Assembly (NCBI GenBank): GCA_002373535.1
Contig: DFKL01000113.1
Span: 1 to 8,759, forward strand
DNA: 8,759 bases
Source of the DNA: Prevotellaceae bacterium UBA3646
Lineage (GTDB): Bacteria; Bacteroidota; Bacteroidia; Bacteroidales; Bacteroidaceae
Reading direction: 5' to 3'
Positions within the stretch are counted from its first letter, which is position 1. Every line of letters starts with the position of its first letter. The position numbers were made by a program, and so were the translations under genes. This document shows positions 1 through 6,956 of this stretch, piece after piece. A model generated the notes under the pieces. That model did not search any database. It had not been told where the DNA came from and was given only the letters and a program-made list of their open reading frames with translations.

Positions 1-1836
1 GGCCAGCAATGGGGCGACGAGCACGGCATTGAAACAGATCCAGGCAGCGTAGGCAGCGTAGAGATTGTCAAAGGTCCGGCATCACTCCTGTACGGTTCCG
101 ATGCAATGGCAGGCGCTGTCATCCTCCGCCCCAGGCCCCTCCCTGCCGAAGGTGAGATACATGCGGGACTGACCACGCAATACCAGACGAACAACGGCCA
201 CTTCCACAATACTGTGTATACTGCCGGCAACCATAGGGGCTTTGTCTGGGACGGCAATTTCACCCACGATGCCGCCCATGCATACAAGAACAAATACGAC
301 GGCTACGTGCCAGGCAGCCAATACAGCCAGATAGCAGGCCGCCTCAAGCTTGGACTGAACCGTGCCTGGGGACACACACACATCACTTTCTCTACATGGC
401 ACCAGACGCCTGGCATCGTCGAAGGCGGGCGCGACCCGGATACCGGTCAGCTCCTGCGACCCGACGGATGGAGCAGCCACCACTATGGCCACACACTGCC
501 ATACCAGCACATAGTCCACCACAAACTGGTCAGCGACAACCTTGTAAACCTGCCGTACGGATATATCACAGCCGTCGTAGGATATCAGCAGAACCGTCGT
601 CAGGAATACGAGGAGAATGCAGACCAATATGAAATGTTCCTTAAGCTACATACCCTGACATACGACATACGCTATGTGAGCGATACAAGCCACGGATGGA
701 AGTTCTCTGCCGGTACCAGCGGCATGTACCAAAATTCAGGCAACCACGGCGAGGAATGTCTGTTGCCTGACTACAGAATCCTGGACTTTGGCATCTATGC
801 CACTGCCACCAAGCACATTGGCAGCCGATGGACCCTGAACGGTGGCGTACGCTATGACCACCGACGTCTCCACGCCATGCCTCTGACACAAGACGGGAAT
901 CAACGATTTAGCGATATTTTACGCCATTTCAACGGAGTTACCGGTAGTCTGGGGGCCGTGTGCAACGTCACACGACAGCTGAACATACGTCTGAACCTGG
1001 CACGTGGATACAGGACTCCCAACATCAGCGAGCTTGCCTCCAACGGCATACACCACGGCACCGTACGCTACGAAATAGGCAATGCCGCGCTACGACCCGA
1101 GTACAGTCTGCAGGCCGACCTCGGACTCGACTACACGAACTCGTTCCTGACTGCGCAGCTTGCTCTCTTTGCCAACCACATAGACAACTATATCTATGCC
1201 CGACGCGATTCACGCACCGTAGACCCACGCTACCGCACATACATCTACACACAAGGCAGCGCACGTCTCCTCGGCTTCGAGGCTGGCATAGACCTCCACC
1301 CCATACACTCGCTGCACTTCTCGAACGCCTTCTCCTATGTAAACGCCCGCCTGAACAATGCCACCTCAGACACCAGATGGCTGCCCAACACGCCTGCTCC
1401 ACGCTGGACGTCCGAACTGAAGTGGGAAATACTGCACCACTCGCACAGCACCATTGCCCACCGACATGACAGAGAGGCGGGGCATGCATTATCACGGCAT
1501 CGCAGTTCTCTGCTGAACAACCTCTACCTCGCAGCCCGGCTGGACTACAACCTGAGCCAGACACACGTATACAGCGCCGACGGCACGGAGACTCCGACAC
1601 CGGCATATGCCCTGCTGAGCATCGCGGCCGGCACAGACATACAAGTCAAGGGCAAGACCGTCGCACGGCTCCACATCATCGCTGACAACCTGCTGGACAA
1701 GGCATATCAAAGCCACCTCAGCAGACTCAAATACACAGATACCAACCTTGTCACAAACCGTACCGGTGTCTATGACATGGGGCGAAACATAACCATCAAG
1801 CTGACTATCCCCCTTGTGTGGAGGACAAAGGCTTAG
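1..1836 (+). CDS. TonB-dependent outer-membrane receptor, 5'-truncated by window
   Basis: The frame is open from base 1 to a TAG at 1834-1836, giving 611 visible residues. Signal peptide, any carboxypeptidase-like domain, TonB box and most of the plug lie upstream, so the ATG at 106 is an internal Met. Seen: the plug end with WGDEHGIE (residues 4-11) and VEIVKGPASLLYGSDAMAG (20-38), then a beta-barrel with GYRTPNISEL (336-345), NGIHHGT (348-354), RYEIGN, ANHIDNYIY and a last strand near NITIKLTIPL. Family role: TonB/ExbBD-energised import of a scarce ligand across the outer membrane. The Glu-His in the plug, the HH loop before RYEIGN and about 39 His in total resemble ZnuD-type zinc receptors, but iron or heme uptake is not excluded. 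Two His-rich patches lie at 478-522 and 1435-1500. The C-terminus runs seven residues past the final strand (ending VWRTKA) instead of stopping at an aromatic residue. The receptor identity is secure; the substrate is an inference. Confidence 0.93.
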   Translation, partial: GQQWGDEHGIETDPGSVGSVEIVKGPASLLYGSDAMAGAVILRPRPLPAEGEIHAGLTTQYQTNNGHFHNTVYTAGNHRGFVWDGNFTHDAAHAYKNKYDGYVPGSQYSQIAGRLKLGLNRAWGHTHITFSTWHQTPGIVEGGRDPDTGQLLRPDGWSSHHYGHTLPYQHIVHHKLVSDNLVNLPYGYITAVVGYQQNRRQEYEENADQYEMFLKLHTLTYDIRYVSDTSHGWKFSAGTSGMYQNSGNHGEECLLPDYRILDFGIYATATKHIGSRWTLNGGVRYDHRRLHAMPLTQDGNQRFSDILRHFNGVTGSLGAVCNVTRQLNIRLNLARGYRTPNISELASNGIHHGTVRYEIGNAALRPEYSLQADLGLDYTNSFLTAQLALFANHIDNYIYARRDSRTVDPRYRTYIYTQGSARLLGFEAGIDLHPIHSLHFSNAFSYVNARLNNATSDTRWLPNTPAPRWTSELKWEILHHSHSTIAHRHDREAGHALSRHRSSLLNNLYLAARLDYNLSQTHVYSADGTETPTPAYALLSIAAGTDIQVKGKTVARLHIIADNLLDKAYQSHLSRLKYTDTNLVTNRTGVYDMGRNITIKLTIPLVWRTKA

Positions 1837-1858
1837 GCTTAGGCTTCGATACGACTGT

Positions 1859-1892
1859 AGTTATGGACGGACTTATATGCCCGTTCATAACT
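1859..1892 (+). other. Inverted repeat/hairpin downstream of the receptor gene
   Basis: AGTTATGGACGG (1859-1870) pairs with CCGTTCATAACT (1881-1892), giving a 12-bp stem with one G-U wobble and a 10-base loop. It starts 22 bases after the receptor stop codon. No T-run follows (CAACCGACG comes next), so it is not a classical intrinsic terminator. It could protect the 3' end of the receptor mRNA or support factor-assisted termination. No other terminator candidate is visible before the next promoter. Confidence 0.5.
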
Positions 1893-1938
1893 CAACCGAC
1901 GCTGTCAGGATGTCTTTTCTGCGAGCAGATGACTGTTG

Positions 1939-1950
1939 TATACATGTATA
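1939..1950. promoter_or_regulatory. 12-bp perfect palindrome upstream of the CoA-transferase promoter, possible operator
   Basis: TATACATGTATA is identical to its reverse complement. It lies about 50 bases upstream of the -7 box at 2000-2007, where an activator or repressor dimer could bind. It has no spacer, so it cannot form a hairpin. The symmetry is seen directly. A regulatory role is inference, and I cannot assign it to a known regulator. Confidence 0.3.
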
Positions 1951-1999
1951 GCTCTATGGGTTTTTCGCTGTTTTTATCTCCTAATTGCAGGATTTTTTG

Positions 2000-2007
2000 T
2001 ATTTTTG
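2000..2007 (+). promoter_or_regulatory. Bacteroidota-type promoter -7 box for the CoA-transferase
   Basis: TATTTTTG matches the Bacteroidota primary sigma-factor -7 consensus TAnnTTTG exactly and sits in a very T-rich stretch (1961-2006). Transcription would begin around 2012-2015, leaving an A/T-rich leader of about 25 bases with no Shine-Dalgarno sequence, which is usual in this phylum. No clear TTG is present at the expected -33 position (about 1977-1980, TCTC). The box rules out the in-frame TTG at 1985 as the translation start, because that codon would lie upstream of the transcript. Confidence 0.7.
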
Positions 2008-2038
2008 CGCGGGAAAATTTATTAAAAACGTCATTATT

Positions 2039-3550
2039 ATGGAATTCCAGAGGATTACGGCTGCAGAAGCTGCGGCCTTGATACAGAATGGTCAGACAAT
2101 CGGCTTGTCGGGATTTACTCCGGCAGGCGTGCCTAAATGTACTCCGGCGGAGATTGCCAAAAAGGCCACGGCCGAGCATGCTGCGGGCCGTCCTTTCAAA
2201 ATCAGTGTGTTTACGGGTGCAAGCACCGGGCAGAGCTGTGACGGCGACCTGTCAAACGCGGATGCGATAGACTTTCGCGCCCCGTACACGACCAACCCTG
2301 ACTTCCGCAAGAACGTGAACGAGAACAGGTTGCGCTATTCGGACCTGAACCTGTCAAACATGGCGACGCAGATTCGCCAGGGTTACCTGGGGCAGGTGAA
2401 CTGGGCTATAATAGAAGCTTGTGCCATAGAAAGGGTTGGAAACAAGGCTCACATATACCTGACGGCTGCCGGAGGTATCAGTCCGACTGTATGCCGTCTG
2501 GCCACAGAGGGCATCATCGTTGAGCTGAATGCGTTCCACAGCCCGAAGAGCAAGGGTATACATGACGTGTATGAGATAGAGGATCACCCGTACCGCAAGC
2601 CTGTAATGATTACGAAGGCGAGCGACCGCATCGGCAAGCCGTACGTGGAGGTGGACGCCGACCGAATCGTGGGCGTGATTGAGTGCAACGTGCCGGACGA
2701 GGCGCGCGGATTCAAGGACCCGGATGCTGTTACCTGCCAGATAGGACAGAATGTTGCTGACTTCCTGCTTGACAACCTGAGGAGCGGCCTGATACCCAAG
2801 TCGTTCCTTAACCTGCAGTCTGGTGTGGGCAGCGGTGCAAATGCCGTGCTGGGTGCCCTTGGCCAGTGCCCCGAGGTTCCTGACTTCAACATATACACGG
2901 AGGTTCTGCAGGATGCTCCGGTGGGACTGATGAAGCAAGGGCGCGTACTGAGTGCCTCTACGTGCTCGCTGACTGTGACTAACGACTGCCTGAGGGATAT
3001 ATATGAGAACATCGACTTCTTCAAGGACAAACTGGTACTGCGCCCGAGCGAGATAAGCAACTCGCCCGAGGTAATCTCGCGTATCGGAGTATGTGCCCTG
3101 AACACGGCCATCGAGTGCGACCTGTACGGCCATGTGAACTCGACCAAGATTTGCGGCACGAAGATGATGAACGGCATCGGCGGCTCGGCAGACTTTGCAA
3201 GCTCGGCCTACCTGAGCATATTCACCTGCGGCTCTACGACCAAGGGTGGTGCCATCTCGAGTATCGTGCCGTTTGCAAGCCACATTGACCACACCAACCA
3301 TTACATCGATGCGGTGATAACGGAGTATGGCGTGGCTGACCTGCGTCACAAGAGTGACATGCAGAAAGCAGAGGAACTGATCAAGGTGGCCCATCCTGAC
3401 TACCGTCCGATGCTGAAGGACTACCTGAAGTTTGCCCAGAAGCGCGGCGGCCATACTCACCACGAACTATCGGCTGCCTTTGCCATGCATGATACGTTCA
3501 TACGAAAGGGCGACATGCGCCTGACGGACTGGGCCGAATATATAAAGTAG
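2039..3550 (+). CDS. Acetyl-CoA hydrolase/transferase family protein, probable succinate (acetate/propionate) CoA-transferase
   Basis: 503 residues from the ATG at 2039, a full length for this family. The enzyme moves CoA between acyl-CoA and a carboxylate, typically succinyl-CoA with acetate, or propionyl-CoA with succinate, in the cytoplasm. In a succinate/propionate-fermenting anaerobe this would close the methylmalonyl-CoA route or recover acetyl-CoA energy. Seen: N-terminal GLSGFTPAGVPK (22-33), the glycine-rich SGVGSGANAVLGAL segment (261-274), YTEVLQD (286-292) whose Glu288 fits the catalytic glutamate that forms the glutamyl-CoA intermediate, the C-terminal loop NGIGGSADF (388-396) expected near CoA, and VITEYGVADLR (426-436). 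The ATG is preferred over an in-frame TTG at 1985 because of the promoter position and because MEFQRITAAEAA is a normal family start. metG follows after 44 bases. Family membership is secure; the preferred acyl pair cannot be read from sequence alone. Confidence 0.93.
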   Translation: MEFQRITAAEAAALIQNGQTIGLSGFTPAGVPKCTPAEIAKKATAEHAAGRPFKISVFTGASTGQSCDGDLSNADAIDFRAPYTTNPDFRKNVNENRLRYSDLNLSNMATQIRQGYLGQVNWAIIEACAIERVGNKAHIYLTAAGGISPTVCRLATEGIIVELNAFHSPKSKGIHDVYEIEDHPYRKPVMITKASDRIGKPYVEVDADRIVGVIECNVPDEARGFKDPDAVTCQIGQNVADFLLDNLRSGLIPKSFLNLQSGVGSGANAVLGALGQCPEVPDFNIYTEVLQDAPVGLMKQGRVLSASTCSLTVTNDCLRDIYENIDFFKDKLVLRPSEISNSPEVISRIGVCALNTAIECDLYGHVNSTKICGTKMMNGIGGSADFASSAYLSIFTCGSTTKGGAISSIVPFASHIDHTNHYIDAVITEYGVADLRHKSDMQKAEELIKVAHPDYRPMLKDYLKFAQKRGGHTHHELSAAFAMHDTFIRKGDMRLTDWAEYIK

Positions 3551-3594
3551 CGTGACGCCATCGGCGAATTTCCAACAACCTATTGCAACTGACT

Positions 3595-5652
3595 ATGAGC
3601 AAGACTTTCAAGAGAACGACGGTGACATCTGCCCTGCCATATGCCAACGGTCCGGTACACATCGGACACCTGGCTGGAGTATATGTCCCCGCAGATATAT
3701 ATGTACGTTACCTGAGGCTGAAGGGACGTGACGTGATATTCGTGTGCGGCAGCGACGAGCATGGCGTGCCAGTAACCATACGTGCACGCAAGGAAGGCAT
3801 CACGGTGCAGGAGGTGGTGGACCGCTACCACAACCTGATAAAGAAATCGTTTAGTGACTTTGGCATCTCGTTTGACATATACAGTCGCACGACGAGTGCT
3901 ACGCACCACAAGCTGGCGAGCGACTTCTTCAGGAAGCTGTACGACGACGGCAAGCTGGTGGAGCAGGTATCCGAGCAGTTCTATGACGAGCAGACGGGAC
4001 GCTTCCTGACGGACCGCAACATTCGCGGCGAATGCCCGCGCTGCCATGCTCCGGAGGCCTACGGTGACCAGTGTGAGAAGTGCGGCGCGACGCTGAGCCC
4101 CGAGGAACTGATCAATCCGTACAATGCCGAGACCGGCAATCCGCTTGTCAAGAAGGCCACCAAGCATTGGTACCTGCCACTGGACAAGGACCAGGAGTGG
4201 CTGGAGAAGTGGATCCTGCAGGAACACAGGGAATGGCGCAGCAACGTATACGGCCAGTGCAAGAGCTGGCTGGACGGCGGACTGCGCCCGCGTGCCGTGA
4301 CGCGTGACCTGGACTGGGGAATTCCTGTACCTGTGGAGGGTGCGGACGGCAAGGTGCTGTATGTATGGTTTGATGCTCCTATAGGCTACATAAGCAATAC
4401 GAAAGAGCTGTGCGAGGCACGGCCTGAACTGGGTTCGTGGGAGACATGGTGGAAGGATCCAGAGACCCGGCTGGTACACTTCATCGGCAAGGACAACATA
4501 GTGTTCCACTGCATCGTATTCCCTGCGATGCTGAAGGCTCATGGGGGATACATCCTGCCTGACAACGTTCCGTCGAACGAGTTCCTGAACCTGGAGGGCA
4601 ACAAGATAAGCACGTCCAAGAACTATGCCGTATGGCTGAACGAGTATCTGGAGGACATGCCCGGACGCCAGGACGAGTTGCGCTATGTGCTGACGGCTAA
4701 TGCTCCAGAGACGAAGGACAATGACTTCACATGGGCTGACTACCAGGCCAGATGCAACAACGAGCTGGTGGCCGTATACGGTAATTTCGTGAACCGCGCC
4801 TTGCAGCTGACGCAGAAATACTATGATGGCAAGGTTCCTGCATGTGGCGTGCTCAACGACTATGACCGCGAGACGCTGGACGAATTCCGGGATGTCAAGG
4901 GAAAACTGGAGAACCTGCTGGAGAACTTCAGGTTCCGCGATGCTCAGAAGGAGGCTATGAACCTGGCGCGTATCGGCAACAAATATATTGCTGACTGCGA
5001 GCCTTGGAAAGTGGTCAAGACAGACCCTGAGCGTGTGAAGACCATAATAAACATCTCATTGCAGCTGACGGCCAACCTGGCCATTGCTTTCGAGCCCTTC
5101 CTGCCGTTCTCCAGTGAAAGGCTGCGCACTATGCTGGCAATGGACAGCTTCTCGTGGGAAGACCTGGGCAGTACCTGCCTGATGCCCGAAGGTAAGTTGC
5201 TGCCCAAGCCAGGACTGCTATTCACCAAAGTCGAAGACGAGGCTATAGAGGCACAGGTCAAGAAGCTGGAGGATACACTGAAGGCCAATGCCGAGGCTGA
5301 ATACAGGGCTGAACCCGTGAAGCCGGTTATCCCGTTCGAGGACTTTGAGAAGCTTGACATCCGTGTGGGACTGGTCAAGGCGTGCGAGAAGATAAAGAAG
5401 AGCAAGAAACTGCTGAAGTTTACGCTTGACGACGGCAGCGGCAAGGATCGTACCATATTGTCCGGCATTGCGCAGTGGTACGAGCCTGAACGGCTGGTGG
5501 GCAAGCGCGTACTGTTCATCGCCAACCTGGCTCCACGCCAGATGATGGGTGAGACATCGTGCGGCATGATTCTGTCGGCCGTAAACTACAACGGAGACCT
5601 GTCCGTCACCACTACGCTAGACGACGTCAAGGGGGGCAGCCAGGTAGGTTGA
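3595..5652 (+). CDS. metG: Methionyl-tRNA synthetase
   Basis: 685 residues. It charges tRNA-Met with methionine using ATP, in the cytoplasm, and is an essential class I synthetase. Seen in order: Rossmann catalytic domain opening TSALPYANGPVHIGHLAG with the HIGH motif at 22-25; DEHG at 54-57; a connective-peptide zinc knuckle CPRC...CEKC with Cys147, Cys150, Cys160 and Cys163; the KMSKS-loop equivalent KISTSK at 337-342; a helical anticodon-binding domain (about 375-540, with NNELVAVYGNFVNRAL); and a C-terminal EMAP/Trbp111-like tRNA-binding domain (about 580-685, with KLDIRVGLV and NLAPRQMMG) that usually mediates dimerisation. The ATG at 3595 gives the normal start MSKTFKRTTVTSALPYANG; an in-frame TTG at 3583 would add four residues. 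No -7 box is visible in the 44 bases before it, so it is probably read through from the CoA-transferase gene. It is intact, with no missing key residue. Confidence 0.98.
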   Translation: MSKTFKRTTVTSALPYANGPVHIGHLAGVYVPADIYVRYLRLKGRDVIFVCGSDEHGVPVTIRARKEGITVQEVVDRYHNLIKKSFSDFGISFDIYSRTTSATHHKLASDFFRKLYDDGKLVEQVSEQFYDEQTGRFLTDRNIRGECPRCHAPEAYGDQCEKCGATLSPEELINPYNAETGNPLVKKATKHWYLPLDKDQEWLEKWILQEHREWRSNVYGQCKSWLDGGLRPRAVTRDLDWGIPVPVEGADGKVLYVWFDAPIGYISNTKELCEARPELGSWETWWKDPETRLVHFIGKDNIVFHCIVFPAMLKAHGGYILPDNVPSNEFLNLEGNKISTSKNYAVWLNEYLEDMPGRQDELRYVLTANAPETKDNDFTWADYQARCNNELVAVYGNFVNRALQLTQKYYDGKVPACGVLNDYDRETLDEFRDVKGKLENLLENFRFRDAQKEAMNLARIGNKYIADCEPWKVVKTDPERVKTIINISLQLTANLAIAFEPFLPFSSERLRTMLAMDSFSWEDLGSTCLMPEGKLLPKPGLLFTKVEDEAIEAQVKKLEDTLKANAEAEYRAEPVKPVIPFEDFEKLDIRVGLVKACEKIKKSKKLLKFTLDDGSGKDRTILSGIAQWYEPERLVGKRVLFIANLAPRQMMGETSCGMILSAVNYNGDLSVTTTLDDVKGGSQVG

Positions 5653-5678
5653 TTGATTCAAAGATATCTGTTTAGCAC

Positions 5679-5715
5679 AAAGAGAGTTTGCCATGTAGAC
5701 AGACTCTCTTTTTTT
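5679..5715 (+). terminator. Intrinsic terminator after metG, probably shared by the convergent operon
   Basis: AAAGAGAGTTTG (5679-5690) pairs with CAGACTCTCTTT (5700-5711), a 12-bp stem with one internal G-U pair and a 9-base loop, running into seven T's (5709-5715). It begins 27 bases after the metG stop. On the minus strand the same stem lies about 30 bases past the stop of the permease gene and is followed by a weaker TTTGTG tract, so it may end both transcripts. Confidence 0.88.
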
Positions 5716-5745
5716 ATCGGGAAATGCCAGGAGCGCTATCGGCTT

Positions 5746-6945
5746 TCAGAATCGCCTGACGGCGTACCATACGCTGACAAGGCCGACGGACAGCACGGTA
5801 CACAAGACTATAGCTATGTCCATTGGCTGGACGACCACAGGGTATGCGTCTATGATAAAGCTGCCTTCGGACTGTCCCATCTTTATCAGGCCATAGACCT
5901 GCTGGATGCGGCAGAGGGCTATACCCAAAAGTGTTCCTGTGACTGCGCCTGCCAATATTATGAGGAGTCCTTCGTCCATGAAGATTCCGCGTATCTGGGA
6001 GTCTGAGGCGCCAAGCGAGCGGAGGGTGGCGGCGTCTTTCTTCTTCTCTATCATAAGCATACTGAGGCTGCCTGTGATATTAAGGCTGGCTACAAACAGG
6101 ATAAAGCACAGGAACATGTATGAGATGAGTTTCTCTACCTGCATGACGCGGAATACGTCCTCTTGCTGTTCGTAACGGTCCTGTACGTTGAAGCCTGGAC
6201 CTACGGTTGCCGCTATGTGGTCGGGGGTGGCTCCGGCGGCCAGTTTGACCTCTACGGCACTGGCCTTGCCTGGGGCATCGAAGATCCGCTGGGCGAAACC
6301 AAGCGAACAGAGCATATAGTCGGAATCGTACTTGCTCTGGTGTACGCTGAATACCAACCCGGAACTTTGCAGCTCGTCGTGGTTGAAGCTGGAAAGCGGA
6401 TTGGCCATGTTCACGCGTTCTCCCTTTTTGGGAGCGTATACCTGCAGTGGATCTGGGAAGCTGACGCCTAATCCCAGACGACCGGCAAGCTGTATGCCCA
6501 TTATCTCGTATTCCAGGATGTCGGAGGTAAGCACCGGCTCGCCGTCGCCGTACAGGATATCACTGATTCCTGCCTGGTGCATGAAATTATCGGCCACTCC
6601 CTTTAGCATCACCGGGACCTGGCGGTCGGATGTGACGACAAGGGCGTGTCCTTCCATGACCGGCGTACATACGGCAACATAGGGACTGGTACTCAGGGCA
6701 CGGTATTCCTTGCTGTCCAAATCCAACATGGTGCCTTGCCGTGGCGTTACCTTGACTTCGGGATCGAAATGGGTGAACAGTCCGGCTACGAGTGACTGGA
6801 ATCCGTTGAATACGCTGAGGGTACAGACGAGTGCCATTGTAGTGACGGCAACGCCTGTGACTGCTATCATTGATATGATGTTGATTGCGTGATGGCTCTT
6901 CTTGCTGAAGAGGTAGCGCCTGGCTATGAACAGTTTGAAATTCAT
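5746..6945 (-). CDS. LolC/LolE-like ABC transporter permease (FtsX family)
   Basis: 399 residues. This is an inner-membrane permease subunit of the LolCDE/MacB superfamily, whose best-known members extract lipoproteins from the inner membrane with an ATPase partner (LolD). Seen: N-terminal MNFKLFIARRYLFSKKSHHA typical of this Bacteroidota group; first membrane segment at about 21-46; a large periplasmic domain (about 47-270); then three segments at about 273-296, 325-347 and 374-396. The cytoplasmic EKKKDAATLRSLGAS (300-314) matches the coupling loop conserved in LolC/E and FtsX proteins. This is the single-permease topology expected of LolC/E, with no fused ATPase. It starts 11 bases after the lipoprotein gene and is the last gene of the minus-strand operon. 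No ATPase gene is in the window, so the partner must be encoded elsewhere. The fold is secure; lipoprotein release as its function is inferred from the family. Confidence 0.9.
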   Translation of the reverse strand: MNFKLFIARRYLFSKKSHHAINIISMIAVTGVAVTTMALVCTLSVFNGFQSLVAGLFTHFDPEVKVTPRQGTMLDLDSKEYRALSTSPYVAVCTPVMEGHALVVTSDRQVPVMLKGVADNFMHQAGISDILYGDGEPVLTSDILEYEIMGIQLAGRLGLGVSFPDPLQVYAPKKGERVNMANPLSSFNHDELQSSGLVFSVHQSKYDSDYMLCSLGFAQRIFDAPGKASAVEVKLAAGATPDHIAATVGPGFNVQDRYEQQEDVFRVMQVEKLISYMFLCFILFVASLNITGSLSMLMIEKKKDAATLRSLGASDSQIRGIFMDEGLLIILAGAVTGTLLGIALCRIQQVYGLIKMGQSEGSFIIDAYPVVVQPMDIAIVLCTVLSVGLVSVWYAVRRF

Positions 6946-6956
6946 GCTTCCCTACT

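Noticed and set aside
43..60. Perfect 9-bp tandem repeat (GGCAGCGTA twice) in the receptor plug
   Set aside because: It encodes Gly-Ser-Val twice at a place where the family has a segment of the same length (DPxxVxxVEIVKGPA), so it looks like chance codon choice and not an expansion.
1025..1606. 193-codon minus-strand frame, rich in Cys, Arg and Ser, inside the receptor gene
   Set aside because: Its composition is what reverse-complemented His/Asn/Asp-rich coding gives, and the receptor reading frame is continuous and conserved through it.
1818..2081. 87-codon plus-strand frame spanning the receptor stop and the intergenic region
   Set aside because: It runs through the hairpin and the promoter of the next gene and overlaps both neighbours out of frame; the translation has no recognisable features.
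1892..2179. 95-codon minus-strand frame over the receptor/CoA-transferase intergenic region
   Set aside because: It overlaps the CoA-transferase promoter and N-terminus on the opposite strand, and its translation has no signal peptide or recognisable motif.
2354..3463. 369-codon minus-strand open frame opposite the CoA-transferase gene
   Set aside because: The plus-strand protein is a clear full-length family member. The antisense translation shows no recognisable domain and is a by-product of codon bias in GC-rich coding DNA.
3553..3575. Small inverted repeat (CGCC-ATC-GGCG) between the CoA-transferase and metG genes
   Set aside because: The stem is only 4 bp with no T-run after it, too weak to be called a terminator or attenuator.
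3580..4542. 320-codon minus-strand open frame opposite metG
   Set aside because: It is fully antisense to conserved catalytic motifs of metG, has no recognisable domain and its long frame follows from the codon use of the real gene.
4603..4620. Variant KISTSK instead of KMSKS in methionyl-tRNA synthetase
   Set aside because: This variant is normal in Bacteroidota MetG proteins as I know them, and all other catalytic motifs are intact.
5653..6006. 117-codon plus-strand frame just after metG
   Set aside because: It covers the metG terminator and then runs antisense to the conserved C-terminal membrane segments of the permease gene, so it is not a credible gene.
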